From CAVTWD01 sp963738325 (GTDB taxonomy: Bacteria > Actinomycetota > Acidimicrobiia > Acidimicrobiales > Ilumatobacteraceae), in NCBI GenBank assembly GCA_963738325.1, contig CAVTWD010000009.1, forward strand, positions 558,001 through 622,000: 64,000 nt of DNA. Reading direction: 5' to 3'. This document shows positions 41,826 to 51,706 of this stretch, piece after piece. Position 1 is the first letter of the stretch; every line of letters starts with the position of its first letter. A program made the translations under genes and the position numbers. A model generated the notes under the pieces. The model was given only the letters and a program-made list of their open reading frames with translations, was not told where the DNA came from and ran no database searches.

Positions 41826-42836
41826 TCATGCGGATGTGATGAGTGCTTCGGGGCTGGGTTCGTTGATCCAGGCGATGGTGGGCAGCTTCGGCGGCTGGGG
41901 CGGGCGGTGCCCGAACCGTGCCGGGTTGGCGGCGTAGGCGGCGTCGAGAGTGACGGCCCGCTGGGCGCGGATCTCGTCGGCGGTGCCGTAGTGGACCGAC
42001 GCCGGGGTGTGCAGCCCGATGCCGGCGTGGCGGTGGACGTGGTTGTAGTGATCGAAGAACGCGGCGCAGAACGCCCGGGCGTCTTCGATCGAGCCGAACC
42101 GGCCAGGGAAGGCCGGGCAGTACTTGAGGGTCTTGAAGTTCGCCTCCGAGTACGGGTTGTCGTTGCTCACATGCGGCCGGCTGTGGCTGCGGGCGACACC
42201 GAGATCGACGAGCAGCTGGGCGACGGGCTTCGATGTCATCGAGGTGCCCCGGTCGGCGTGCAAGGAGAGCTGGCCGCGGCCGATGCCGTGTCGCTGCAGG
42301 GTGTCGGCGATGAAGGCTTCGGCGAGCTCTCCGGTCTCGGCCGGCGACACCATCCAGCCGACGACGTAGCGGGAGAAGATGTCGATGACCACGAACAGCT
42401 CGTAGTAGACGCCCCGCTGCGGGCCCTGCAGCTTCGTGATATCCCACGACCAGACCTCGTTCGGTCGACGGGCGATGAGCTCGGGCTTCTTGGTCGCCGG
42501 GTGGGTGCGCTGCCGTCGCCGTTCGCGGTTCTCGCCGGCGACCGCGAGCAGCCGGTACATGGTGGAGATCGAGCACAGGTAGATGCCGTCATCGAGCAGC
42601 CGGGCCCACACCTGGGCCGGGGCCAGGTCGCAGTACTCCGCCGAGCGCAGCACCGTCAGCACCCGCTGGCGCTCCTGCTCGGTGAGCTTGTTCGGTGGGG
42701 CCGGCCGGGGTGCCGGCGGACCCGCCACTGGCGGTCGCTGCCGCCGATAGCGCGTCGCCCGCGAGACGCCGAGCAGGTCGCAGGCGGCGCTGGTCGATGT
42801 CATCGCTTCGAGCTCACCGAAGTGCGCCTCGATCAT
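41826..42836 (-). CDS. IS3-family transposase OrfB
   Basis: 336 residues, intact. An N-terminal HTH_21-like helix region (ACDLLGVSRATRYR) is followed by the rve integrase core: WSWDITKLQGP (Asp), LHADRGTSM (Asp) and NPYSEANFKTLKY (Glu), the DDE triad. It overlaps OrfA by 4 bases, which in IS3 elements is the site of -1 frameshifting that makes the OrfAB fusion. Confidence 0.95.
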   Translation of the reverse strand: MIEAHFGELEAMTSTSAACDLLGVSRATRYRRQRPPVAGPPAPRPAPPNKLTEQERQRVLTVLRSAEYCDLAPAQVWARLLDDGIYLCSISTMYRLLAVAGENRERRRQRTHPATKKPELIARRPNEVWSWDITKLQGPQRGVYYELFVVIDIFSRYVVGWMVSPAETGELAEAFIADTLQRHGIGRGQLSLHADRGTSMTSKPVAQLLVDLGVARSHSRPHVSNDNPYSEANFKTLKYCPAFPGRFGSIEDARAFCAAFFDHYNHVHRHAGIGLHTPASVHYGTADEIRAQRAVTLDAAYAANPARFGHRPPQPPKLPTIAWINEPSPEALITSA

Positions 42837-43264
42837 CGCGTCGACTTCGGATCGGTGTCCACGCTCTCGGAGAGCCCTTCCAAGAGCGCGTGCAGTTTTC
42901 CCATGACATCGAGCGCCGATCTCGTCTTGGCCAGCTCCGTCTCCAACCGTTCGTTGCGGCGGCGCAGCCGCTCCAGCTCGACCTGCTCAGGGGAACGACG
43001 CGGCTTCGCCTTCGGCGCCAGCCCCTGCTGGGCGCCGGCATCGCGAGCCTTGCGCCACTCCGCCAGATGCGAGCTGTAGAGGGCCTCGCGGCGCAGCAAC
43101 GCCCCGCGCTCGCTCGAGCCGACCGGCAACGCGTCGTACCCGTCGAGGATCTCGGCCTTGTACTCGGCGGTGAACGATCGCCGCCGAGGCCGGGCAGCCG
43201 GGTCGGGCTCGTCCACCACGCCATCATGGGCACGCGCAAGCAGAGATGCAGTCGTCATGGTCAT
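42833..43264 (-). CDS. IS3-family transposase OrfA
   Basis: 143 residues, intact. The helix-turn-helix domain reads RRRSFTAEYKAEILDGYDAL and a leucine-zipper coiled coil follows (SPEQVELERLRRRNERLETELAKTR). It binds the element ends and regulates OrfAB. ATG 43264 or the ATG two codons on can start it. Confidence 0.92.
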   Translation of the reverse strand: MTMTTASLLARAHDGVVDEPDPAARPRRRSFTAEYKAEILDGYDALPVGSSERGALLRREALYSSHLAEWRKARDAGAQQGLAPKAKPRRSPEQVELERLRRRNERLETELAKTRSALDVMGKLHALLEGLSESVDTDPKSTR

Positions 43265-43369
43265 CGGGTCTACGTCTTCCAGACTCGCCCTGCAGGGATG
43301 GTCGGCTACCGCAGGTGTCTCACGTCAGCCTGACAGACAGGGGGACGAGGACGTCTTCGGGCTGACGGG

Positions 43370-44356
43370 TCACGTGGGCCGCGTCGACTCGATGCCACCC
43401 GTTGTCGGAGATGCGTCGGGAGGAAGGATCCGCTCGCGTCGCATCGTGAGGTCGATGGCCCGAGTGTCGGCGTCGCGGAGGTCTCTCCCAGTGAGCGATC
43501 GCGGCCACAACCGTTGGATACGTACGACGTTCACCTCGGTGGCGATGACGAACAGCTGCATGAGAAGGCTCACATAGGCGAGAAGGCCGATCGTGGCGGC
43601 AAACGGCCCATAGATGCTCGTCATCCGGGCCACGACGTGCTTGACGTAGAGGCCAGCGACCAGCGTCAGCCCGTAGGCGCCGACTCCTATGGTGATGGCC
43701 CCAGCGGCGACATCGCCAATGTGCACCGGCGTAGCGATGCAGAGGCGATAGACCGCCGCTGCGATCCCAGCCGCCAAGACGACATTGACGACCGCGGCCA
43801 GAACTAGACCTGCCGTCGGGAACTGGGTGGTCACGGTGAGCCCGGCGACCACCCCGGTTCCGATGAGACCCACGCCCAGCAGAGCCAAGATGGCGACGCC
43901 ACGGGCGATCTTGGGCAGGAAGCCTGGCCGACGGAACCGGGCCACTCCCCACATGGTGTTGACCGCGTCCTGCAGGACGCGGACGACGCCGATGCCGCCC
44001 CACGCCGTGACGAGAAGTGCGATCACGGTGAGCCACCCGTTGCCGGCCAGCTTGGCAACCTCCTGCTCAACGGAGGACTGGAGCCCGGCGGCGGCGAAGG
44101 GAACCCGAGACCACACCGCCTCGAGGAGGTGCTGCAACGTCGCCGGGTGATCGCCGAAGAGCCACGTGGCCACGGTCACGAAGACGACCAAGAGCGGAAA
44201 CAGCGAGAAGAACCCGTAGTAGGCGACCAGCGACCCCAACCAACCCCCGCGGTCCTCGCCGTACCGCTTGACGACGGCGTAGGGGAAGGCGACGAGGCGG
44301 TGACGCCTCTGGAAGCGATCAACCCTGTCAATCCCCTGGTCGATGAACGAAGCCAC
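43370..44356 (-). CDS. YihY/virulence factor BrkB family membrane protein
   Basis: About 328 residues. The N-terminal part contains AYYGFFSLFPLLVVFVTVATWL, the signature first helix of this family, followed by five more helices (WGGIGVVRVLQDAVNTMW, the MTSIYGPFAATIGLLAYVSLLMQLFVIATEVN ending). Function in bacteria is uncertain (envelope transport). GTG 44356 has GAGG 8 bases upstream; GTG 44359 is equally possible. Longer readings upstream run through an IS remnant. The C-terminal 40 residues are polar. Confidence 0.85.
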   Translation of the reverse strand: MASFIDQGIDRVDRFQRRHRLVAFPYAVVKRYGEDRGGWLGSLVAYYGFFSLFPLLVVFVTVATWLFGDHPATLQHLLEAVWSRVPFAAAGLQSSVEQEVAKLAGNGWLTVIALLVTAWGGIGVVRVLQDAVNTMWGVARFRRPGFLPKIARGVAILALLGVGLIGTGVVAGLTVTTQFPTAGLVLAAVVNVVLAAGIAAAVYRLCIATPVHIGDVAAGAITIGVGAYGLTLVAGLYVKHVVARMTSIYGPFAATIGLLAYVSLLMQLFVIATEVNVVRIQRLWPRSLTGRDLRDADTRAIDLTMRRERILPPDASPTTGGIESTRPT

Positions 44357-44474
44357 CACAAGATCCTCGTTCGTCGGGTGCCTTCGATGAAGGCCGATCC
44401 TGGGGTGCAGATCACGACGGATCTGCTGCACGTCTGGTTGACATCCCGTGTGTGGGACGTGGTCCCGCGGAAGG

Positions 44475-44672
44475 ATGGCAACCGTGCCCAAGAAGTTCCC
44501 GCCCGAGTTCAAACGTCTGGTTACCGTCGCTCGCCGTGGCGATCTGACCGTGGCCGAGGTGGCGGCCGACTTCGACACCTCACCGGAGTGGGTTCCCCGC
44601 TGGATGAAGCCGGCGGACATCGACGATGGCATCCGCGATGGTCTGACGACGGCCGAGCAAACCCAGGTGCCG
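44475..44672 (+). pseudogene. IS3-family OrfA fragment
   Basis: MATVPKKFPPEFKRLVTVAR, then RGDLTVAEVAADFDTSPEWV and MKPADIDDGIRDGLTTAEQ match the N-terminal HTH half of an IS3 OrfA different from the intact element at 41.8-43.3 kb. Similarity ends at about 44672. The 5' side holds TTGACATCCCGTGTGTGGGAC (first 20 bases shown in part), which looks like the element end. Confidence 0.65.
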
Positions 44673-44740
44673 CCCAGCAGCATCTTGCGTCTACTCAGGG
44701 CGGAGCCCTCCGGCGAACTCATAGGACCTGACGGTTCGGT

Positions 44741-45169
44741 ATGCCACTTCGATCTCACGGACGTACGCGCAGTAGGCCCTGCAATCGCAGCTCCGCTAAT
44801 GCAGATCAAGTCTTGCTGCGTCCCTTATGGGCGCTATCAGAAGAGCTGTGGCTACCGCTTATTACTCGCGCACGGCCGGCGTCCGAGCTGCTCGTCCGCG
44901 GTGGCATCGCCGGCCTGACGATCTTCTTCGGCCTGCCCCTCGGCCGCATCGAGCGCCCGATGCCAGCCCTGGGGACGTTCCTGAACGCCATCGCCATCGG
45001 CGTCGTGGTGTTCCTGCTGTTCGACATCCTCGAGCACGCGAACGAGACCGTCGCTCTCATCGAGGCTCGCGACGGCACCGTGTCGTGGGGTCGGTTCGTC
45101 GGGCTCGCCGCAGTGTTCGCGGTCGGCGTCGGGCTGCTCGACACACGCCGAGGATATAGGCATGCCTAA
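44741..45169 (+). pseudogene. ZIP-like metal transporter, truncated
   Basis: From about 44880 the frame reads GIAGLTIFFGLPLGRIERPM, ALGTFLNAIAIGVVVFLLFD and GRFVGLAAVFAVGVGLL, matching the first three helices of ZIP-family zinc/metal permeases. The sequence stops after about 95 family-like residues (RRGYRHA*), where a full protein would need about 150 more. The N-terminal 45 residues before 44880 do not look native. A fragment left by rearrangement after the IS3 piece. Confidence 0.6.
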
Positions 45170-45240
45170 CGTTCGCTGTCCAGCCGGCGGGCGAGCGGGC
45201 GGGAAGGAGTGCTCGGCGGCGCGCCCCTCGCCCGCGGCTT

Positions 45241-46482
45241 TCAGCGCAGGTTTCCGGTGTGTCCGAGCGAGTATCTCCCCGGCTGTGGCCACACGCACAG
45301 ACCGTGGGGTCCGTTGGGTACCGGGATGCGGGCGAGCAGTCGACCGCTCGATGTGTCGAACACGTAGACGTCGCTGTCGAAGCGCCCGGACAGCCACAGT
45401 TGGCCGCCGTCGGCGGTGACGCCGCCCATGTCCGGGGACCCGCCGTTGGGGATGCTCCACGTCGTCAGGACCCGATCGGTTGCGGGATCGATCACCGACA
45501 CCGAACCTTCGCCCGGTCGGGAAGGGCGGAGCTCGTCGCCCATCAGCCGGCCTCGGTTGGAGACGTACATGAAGCGACCGTCGCGGCTCGGGTAGATGCC
45601 GTGCGCGCCCGTCCCCGTCGGGATGAACCCCACCACCGAGAGTTGTACGCCGTCGACGACCCACACTCCGCCGAACATCATGTCGGCCACGAAGAAGCGC
45701 GAGCCATCGGGCACGATGCGCACGTCCTGCGGCATGGAGCCGGCCCGAAGGTCGAGCACACCGAGGACACGCCCGGTCGCCGTGTCGACCTTGACGATCT
45801 GACCCGAGAACTCACACGTCGCCAGGAACCACAACCCGTCGGGTGACCAGTCGGCGTGGTTGACGCCGTGGCACGGCATGGCGGTGGAATCGAGGAGCTT
45901 CCAGGTGGCGGTGTCGTAGAAGTCCATCCGGTCGAGCCGCTCTGCCATGACGACGGCCCGGCGGCCGTCTGGGGTGAAGTAGAGGTTGTACGGCGCGGCA
46001 ACTGGGATCGTCCGGCCCGGCAGGCCGGTCCTGGGGTCGATGGCCACGAGGAGGTTCGCGCCGCTCACCGCGGCGTACAGCGTGCGCAGGTCCCAGGATG
46101 GCACGACGTGCTGCACCAACCGCCCGACCTTGAAGGTCCGCACGACCCGGAAGGTGCGCTGGTCGATGACCGTGACGGATCCGTCGTCGTTGCTGGGCAC
46201 GTACACGTACGGGAGGGCGCCGGCGGTGGCGGGGCTGAGGTGGCCCGCGGCGGTGTCCGCGTAGACGTTCCGGACATCCGGCGACGCGGGCGCCGTGTGC
46301 GGTGGCCCGGTCGGCGGTGGGAGCGTCGGCAGCGAGGTCGTCGCGTCGGCCGAGCTGCCCACCGCGCTGGTCGAGGCCGGCGCGGTGGCCGGGTCCGGTC
46401 CGCATGCGGCCGCCAGTAACGTGACGGCGCCGACCAAGCCGAGACGGACCGCGCCGTGACGGACGGACAGGGGACGGGCCAC
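45241..46482 (-). CDS. exported YncE-like beta-propeller lipoprotein
   Basis: 413 residues. Lipoprotein signal ends LLAAACG (Cys about 27), then a Ser/Thr/Pro linker. From residue 90 on, seven or so propeller repeats are visible, each with the phrase pattern YVYVPSNDDGSVTVIDQRTF, LYAAVSGANLLVAIDP, FVADMMFGGVWVVDG, FMYVSNRGRL, VYVFDTSSGRLLARI. YncE/lactonase-type propellers bind ligands or surface partners; the activity is unknown. GTG 46482 is the best start. It is divergent from uppP. Confidence 0.85.
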   Translation of the reverse strand: MARPLSVRHGAVRLGLVGAVTLLAAACGPDPATAPASTSAVGSSADATTSLPTLPPPTGPPHTAPASPDVRNVYADTAAGHLSPATAGALPYVYVPSNDDGSVTVIDQRTFRVVRTFKVGRLVQHVVPSWDLRTLYAAVSGANLLVAIDPRTGLPGRTIPVAAPYNLYFTPDGRRAVVMAERLDRMDFYDTATWKLLDSTAMPCHGVNHADWSPDGLWFLATCEFSGQIVKVDTATGRVLGVLDLRAGSMPQDVRIVPDGSRFFVADMMFGGVWVVDGVQLSVVGFIPTGTGAHGIYPSRDGRFMYVSNRGRLMGDELRPSRPGEGSVSVIDPATDRVLTTWSIPNGGSPDMGGVTADGGQLWLSGRFDSDVYVFDTSSGRLLARIPVPNGPHGLCVWPQPGRYSLGHTGNLR

Positions 46483-46615
46483 GTCAGGAGTCTCACCGGG
46501 GCGACTGGGTGGTTCAACGCGGCCTGCATGTGGCGCGCGCACCGCGCCGGGTCGGGATCCGTGATACTCGGCGCCTGCCGGTCTTCGGCAGCGGCGGCGG
46601 GCGAGGAGAGGTGCG

Positions 46616-47491
46616 GTGAGCTTCGTTCAGGCGATCGTGATCGGGGTCCTCCAGGGCGTGACGGAGTTGTTCCCCGTGTCGAGTCTCGGTCATTCGGTGC
46701 TCATCCCGGCGTGGCTGGGGTGGGACAACCTCCTGAGCGGTCAGTCGGCCGACGAGTCGTTCTTCCTCGCCTTCGTGGTCGGGCTCCATGTAGCGACCGC
46801 CCTGGCCCTGCTCGTGTACTTCTGGCGGGACTGGGTGGGGGTGGTGAAGGGTTTCGTGTCCTCCATCAAGAAGCGCCGGGCCGACACGCCGAGCGAGCGG
46901 ATGGCGTGGCTGCTCGTGCTCGCCACCATCCCCGTCGGCCTCGTGGGCCTGGTTTTCGAGCATTCGCTGCGGACGCTTTTCGCCAAGCCGCTCGCCGCCG
47001 CCATCTTCCTGTGCGTCAACGGCCTGATCCTGCTGTTGGGCGAACGGCTCCGCCGCCGGCCTCGGGTGACCACCCCACGCGCCGCCGGCGCGGGCGTGAC
47101 CGAGAGCAGCCAGCTCGACACGCTGCCGTACCGGGACGGGCTCGTGATCGGGTCCGCGCAGATCGGGGCGCTCTTCGCCGGCATCAGCCGCTCGGGCATC
47201 ACGATGGTCGCCGGTCTCCTCCGGGGCCTGGACCACGAGGACGCCGCCCGCTTCTCGTTCATGCTGGCCACGCCGGTGATCCTGGCCGCCGGCGTGTACA
47301 AACTGCCCGACCTGGCAGGGCCCCTCGGCAACGGGATCCGCCCCCAGATCCTGGTGGGCAGCATCTGCGCCGCGGTGGCGGCGTACGTCTCGGTGCGCTT
47401 CCTGACCCGCTACTTCGAGACCCGAACGCTCACACCCTTCGCCACCTACTGCCTCGTGTTCGGGGCGGTATCGGTCATCCACTTCGCCTAG
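46616..47491 (+). CDS. uppP: undecaprenyl-diphosphatase
   Basis: 291 residues, eight hydrophobic helices. The two BacA/UppP signatures are ELFPVSSLGHSVLIP (usually E..P.SS.GH) and AGISRSGITMVAGLLRGL (PGxSRSG-type; here AGISRSG). It recycles the lipid carrier of wall synthesis and gives bacitracin tolerance. GTG 46616 follows GAGAGGTGC. The stop is followed without a gap by the start of the kelch-like protein. Confidence 0.95.
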   Translation: MSFVQAIVIGVLQGVTELFPVSSLGHSVLIPAWLGWDNLLSGQSADESFFLAFVVGLHVATALALLVYFWRDWVGVVKGFVSSIKKRRADTPSERMAWLLVLATIPVGLVGLVFEHSLRTLFAKPLAAAIFLCVNGLILLLGERLRRRPRVTTPRAAGAGVTESSQLDTLPYRDGLVIGSAQIGALFAGISRSGITMVAGLLRGLDHEDAARFSFMLATPVILAAGVYKLPDLAGPLGNGIRPQILVGSICAAVAAYVSVRFLTRYFETRTLTPFATYCLVFGAVSVIHFA

Positions 47492-48573
47492 GTGTCGCGT
47501 TCTGGCTGGACGAGGAGCCGGGCCCTCCGCCTCGCCCGCACCGTCGCCGGCCTGATCCTCGTCGTCGCCGTGGTCGTGTGGGTCGTGACGGCGACGTCCG
47601 GCGGCCGGCACCGGGCCGCCCCGCCGGTCAGGTCGAGCCGGACCGGACGACGACCGCTCCGACCACCGCTGCGCCCGGGGGTTCCAGCCTCGCGGCGCCG
47701 AGATCACCCATCACGTCGTCTCGTCCTGGCGTCCTCACGGCGACGGTGCTCGCAACGCATCTGGAGCCCTCGTCCCGACAGGTCGCGGTGGTCGCCGGAC
47801 CGGACGTGCTCCTCGTCGGGGGCCTTGACGCCGCCGGCCGTTCGGTCGCCTCCGTCCTGCGGTTCGATCCCGGTACGGGAACCCTCGGCGCCGCGGGCCG
47901 CCTGGGCGTCGCCGTCCACGATGCCGCCGGCGGGATGATCGGTGGCCAGGTCGCCGTCGTGGGCGGCGGCACGGCGTCGGGCGAGACGGCGATCGTGCAA
48001 TCGGGGCCGCCCGACCAGACGCTGCGCACTACCGGGGAGCTCCCCCGACGCCGGTCGGACCACACGGCCGTCGTCGACGGCGGCCGGCTGCTCGTGGTGG
48101 GCGGCTTCGACGGGGCGCACACCGATCTCGACGTGCTGGCGACCGACGATGCACGCAACTTCGGGGTGATCGGTCACTTGGCCCAGGGCGTCCGCTACGC
48201 GGCTGCGGCACTCGTGGGGACAACGCTGTACGTGTTCGGCGGCGAGTGGGCCGGACGGCTCACCGCGGCCGTGCAGGCCGTCGATCTCACCACGGGCAAG
48301 GGCCGCGTCGTCGCATCGCTCCCCGCCCCGCTGGCCCACAGCGCCGCCCTCGACCTCGCGGGCCGGATCTACCTCGCCGGGGGACGCACCCCGGCGGGCT
48401 ATTCGAGCGATGTCCTGCGCTTCGACCCGGCCCACCTGACGTTCCTCCCCGCCGGTCACCTACCCCACTCCGAGTCCGACGCGGCGGCCGCCGTGATCGG
48501 TTCGGTCGGATACCTCTTCGGCGGCGAGACACCCAGGACCCTCGCCACCATCGTCGCCCTGCGGGCGGCGTGA
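47492..48573 (+). CDS. membrane-anchored kelch-like beta-propeller (one frameshift)
   Basis: About 360 residues. A single N-terminal helix (LARTVAGLILVVAVVVWVV) anchors it; a Thr/Pro linker follows. Near 47630 the frame changes by one base, then propeller blades appear with kelch-like phrases: VAGPDVLLVGGLDAAGRSVASVLRFDP, GGQVAVVGGGTA, GGRLLVVGGFDGAHTDLDV, GTTLYVFGGEWAGR, AGRIYLAGGRTPAGYSSDVLRFD. GTG 47492 directly follows the uppP stop. Two propeller genes thus flank uppP, one divergent and one downstream. The function is unknown. Confidence 0.78.
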
Positions 48574-49811
48574 CCGCCGATCCCCTCACCCCGGCGTGGG
48601 CGAGTGCGAGGAAAGACGCTGGAGCCGGCTGCGTCGAACGTGCGGACGTAACGACGCGGCGCCTCGTCACTGTCCCGACGAGGTCGTTGGCCGCCCGGCT
48701 TTGAGGCGAGCCGCGAACAAGTTCACCGCACGGCGAGACGCGCCGGACGGCAGCGTCGTCAAAAAGCCGGGGGACTTGGCCACGGACGACGACGAGCACC
48801 CTGCCGCCGTCCGCTGCCCGACATCCACCACCGGGTTGTGCGGGTCGCTCTGCTGACGTTCCGGGGCGCGGGTCGCCCGGGATCGGCGCTTCCCACGGCC
48901 GCAGGGGCCACCTGCCGAGATGGGCGCAGATACCGTGCTTAGTCGCGCCGACCTGGACCGCAGGGTGCGGCCATTATCGAGCGGCGGCCATTATCGAGCG
49001 TGGGTTCTCGTTGGACGTCAGTCGTGTGCGGTACCGTGGGGTTGCTGCTGGGCGAGGGACCGGGCACCAAACGTGGTTGTGCAGTACCGACGCGGCCGGA
49101 GCTGTGCACGATCCGCGATGCCCGGCCGAGGAACCTGACGTGGTCGGCAGTGCGATCTCCCGGAATGCACCCACGGCGTGCCGCGCAGCCAAGGCGTCAT
49201 CGGCCTGCTCGGTGAACTCCTCGGCGCCGGCATCAGCATCGTCGGCCGGACAACACGTCCCCTGGCACCGGCCGATTCCGCGTTTGTGATAGGAGAACAA
49301 CGCCAGGTCGCCCCCCGACCGCCGCCTTCACGAGGTTGCCGTAACCGAGTCGTTCGTGCTTGCCGCTAGGCGTGCGACCAGCGACGGGAAGCGTCCCGTC
49401 GCCAACGGGAGGAACAACTTCCCCGCCAATGCCGCGCCACGGCTGACGAAACGCACGTCCAGTTCTCGAGGAGCACTGCTCACCTGGGGCTCCACCGACG
49501 TCGACGCCGCCGCCGCACGCCGCCGCACGCCGCCGCACGCCGCCTTGACCATCGCAAGCGCACTGAGTGGCACGCCGATCCACGACCTCGACATCACACG
49601 CCGTCTCATGAGGCGACGTGGATACCGAGTTCGGCGGCCATGTCCAGACAGGTCTCAGCGCGGGCCTGCCCGAGCCACGCTTTTCACCATTTGCCTACGC
49701 TGATCGTGGTCGTCTCTTACCGGCGACGATGACGGTACTCGTAGCGGAACCGAGTCCGATCCTGCCTCGCGGACGCTATGTACCCACACGTCGACGGAGC
49801 AAGGGCGGCCG
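48574..49811. other. 1.2-kb stretch without a recognised gene
   Basis: It contains a tandem repeat GCGGCCATTATCGAGCG twice in a row (48967-48983, 48984-49000) and three copies of CCGCCGCACG at about 49510-49540. On the minus strand, 49328-49500 has a possible hydrolase N-terminus (DVRFVSRGAALAGKLFLP) that is not continued. Otherwise the frames look like decayed coding DNA. Confidence 0.5.
48967..49000. repeat. 17-bp tandem repeat, two copies
   Basis: GCGGCCATTATCGAGCG occurs twice head to tail with no mismatch, in the gene-poor stretch before the flavocytochrome cluster. Confidence 0.85.
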
Positions 49812-51200
49812 ATGATTCCCACCGCGGCGAGATCAAGACGGCCCATCTCGACGCGGCCACCCGCGCCCCGGCAGTGGGGTTTGCGCATGGGCGACGTCAG
49901 AGCGGTGCTGGCAGCCAACGTCGTGCTCGTCACGGCCATGTGGGTTCGCCATGGCGGCCTCCGCACGGCAATCAGCCCCGGTGCCGTCCTCACTGCGGCG
50001 GGACAGCTCACCGGGTTGTACGGAGCGCTCGCCACCCTCGTCGCGCTCATCGTGATGGCCCGGAGTCCGTGGCTCGACCAGCTGCTCGGCACCGCCCGGC
50101 TCGTGACGTGGCACCGTTGGGCAGGGATCGCCACGGTCACCCTGCTCGTCGCTCACACCCTGCTGATCACGCTCGGCTACGCAGCCAGCACGCGCAGCGG
50201 CGCGATGGCGCAGCTGTGGGACTTCCTGACGACTTACCCCGACGTGCTGATGGCCACGGTCGGCTTGCTGCTGCTTGTCGCCGTCGCCATCACGTCGGCG
50301 CGTACGGCACGACGCCGGCTCCGCTATGAGACGTGGTACTTCGTTCATCTCTACGCCTATATGGGCATCGCCCTGGGCTTCGCCCATCAGCTGGCCGTCG
50401 GGACCGACTTCGTGAACGACCCGGTCGCGCGGGCGTACTGGATCGCGCTCTTCGTTGCCGTCGTGGCCGTCCTCGTTTGCTTTCGCGTGCTCACACCGCT
50501 GGCCGGGGCCTGGCGTCACCGACTCCAAGTGAGCAGGGTCGTCGCCGAGGGGCACGACGTCGTCTCGATTTTCATGACCGGTCGACACCTCGAGGAGCTG
50601 GCCGCGAGCGCCGGGCAGTTCTTCTTGTGGCGCTTCCTCAGCCCGGACGGATGGTGGCGAGCTCACCCGTTCTCTTTGTCGGCCGAGCCCGACGGTCGCC
50701 GGCTTCGCATCACCGTCCAGGCGACGGGCGACTACACACGGTTACTGCAGCACGTGCGGCCGGGGGTCCGAGTCATGGCCGAAGGGCCGTACGGAACGCT
50801 CACCGCCATGCGTCGAACCCAATCGAAGGTGCTCCTGATCGCCGGAGGCGTCGGCATCACGCCGCTGCGCGCCCTGCTCGGTGAGCTGCCGGGTGGGCCC
50901 GGAGACATCGTCCTGCTGTATCGCGCCTCCGACTGGAGCGACGTGCTGTTTCGACGTGAGCTCGACAAGCTGGTCGGCTCCCGCGGTGTGATCGTGCACT
51001 ACGTCGTCGGCCGACGAGGGAGCCCCGAGCTGCCGACCGACCCGCTCGCGCCCGGCTCGCTGCGCCAACTCGTCCCGGACGTCCGGTCTCGCGACGTGTA
51101 CCTGTGCGGGCCGGACGGCATGATGACGACAGTGAGGAGCAGCCTCATCAAGCTCGGCGTACCCGCGGCGCGCGTCCACCTCGAGCGGTTCGCCTACTAG
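49812..51200 (+). CDS. ferric-reductase-like flavocytochrome (ferredoxin reductase-type)
   Basis: 462 residues. Residues 30-240 hold six helices with His pairs for two b-haems (TWHRWAGIATVTLLVAHTLL, FVHLYAYMGIALGFAHQL). The cytosolic part has the FAD motif HPFSLSAEPDG, the NAD(P) site LLIAGGVGITPLRALLGEL and the terminal YLCGPDGMM. It would pass electrons from NAD(P)H across the membrane. ATG 49812 is the annotated start; ATG 49887 gives MGDVRAVLAANV and is as likely. It heads a run with an FMN-binding exported protein and ApbE, 18 bases and overlapping respectively. Confidence 0.9.
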   Translation: MIPTAARSRRPISTRPPAPRQWGLRMGDVRAVLAANVVLVTAMWVRHGGLRTAISPGAVLTAAGQLTGLYGALATLVALIVMARSPWLDQLLGTARLVTWHRWAGIATVTLLVAHTLLITLGYAASTRSGAMAQLWDFLTTYPDVLMATVGLLLLVAVAITSARTARRRLRYETWYFVHLYAYMGIALGFAHQLAVGTDFVNDPVARAYWIALFVAVVAVLVCFRVLTPLAGAWRHRLQVSRVVAEGHDVVSIFMTGRHLEELAASAGQFFLWRFLSPDGWWRAHPFSLSAEPDGRRLRITVQATGDYTRLLQHVRPGVRVMAEGPYGTLTAMRRTQSKVLLIAGGVGITPLRALLGELPGGPGDIVLLYRASDWSDVLFRRELDKLVGSRGVIVHYVVGRRGSPELPTDPLAPGSLRQLVPDVRSRDVYLCGPDGMMTTVRSSLIKLGVPAARVHLERFAY

Positions 51201-51217
51201 GCAGGGGAGCGTTCACC

Positions 51218-51706
51218 GTGCGAGTGCGAACCGCAGCAGCCCTCGCGGGGACCGCTGGCGGCCTCGCGCTGTTGCTGAGCTTCAAGACGCCGACCACGAC
51301 CGGCGCGCCGAGGTCCGGTTCGAGCGGAGGGACGGCGGCACCGCCGGCGCCAACTCCGACCGCGGCGCCGGCCCCGACCGGGGGGGTCGCGCCGCCGACC
51401 ACCTCGTCTGCGTCGAGCACGCTCTCCACCGGCAACGCCCGGCTCACGGGTGCTGTGGTGTCGACGCCATTCGGCGATGTCCAGGTGGAGGTGGACACCA
51501 CCGCCGGGCGGATCACCGATGTGAGGGCTCTGCAGCTTCCCAATGACCGCCGCCGATCGGCCGAGATCAGCAGCTACGTCGCGCCGATCCTGCACGATGA
51601 AGCCGTCCAGGTCCAGAGCGCGCAGATCGACATCATCTCCGGGGCGACGTATACGAGCGAGGCGTACGCCGAATCGCTTCAGGCCGCCCTCGATGGCCAT
51701 GGCTGA
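51218..51706 (+). CDS. exported FMN-binding-domain protein
   Basis: 162 residues. A hydrophobic N-terminal segment (AALAGTAGGLALLLSF) exports or anchors it, and a Pro/Ala/Thr linker of about 50 residues follows. The FMN-bind domain starts at TGAVVSTPFGDVQVEV and ends in DIISGATYTSEAYAESLQAAL; the SGAT Thr is the residue to which ApbE attaches FMN covalently. The apbE gene is directly next to it. GTG 51218 is the start. Confidence 0.92.
   Translation: MRVRTAAALAGTAGGLALLLSFKTPTTTGAPRSGSSGGTAAPPAPTPTAAPAPTGGVAPPTTSSASSTLSTGNARLTGAVVSTPFGDVQVEVDTTAGRITDVRALQLPNDRRRSAEISSYVAPILHDEAVQVQSAQIDIISGATYTSEAYAESLQAALDGHG

Larger units (their letters stand above)
41814..43322 (-). mobile_element. IS3-family insertion sequence
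   Basis: About 1.5 kb with two overlapping transposase genes. The tips TGAGACA (41814-41820) and TGTCTCA (43316-43322) are inverted repeats, with partial similarity further in. A clear target duplication is not visible. The left end truncates a maleylpyruvate isomerase-like gene. Confidence 0.8.

Noticed and set aside
46456..47480. Long plus-strand frame over uppP leading into the kelch gene
   Set aside because: Out of frame with uppP and without domains; only its last part (after 47630) belongs to the kelch-like protein.
49233..49609. Possible alpha/beta-hydrolase on the minus strand
   Set aside because: Only about 18 residues look family-like; no nucleophile elbow or continuation in any frame.
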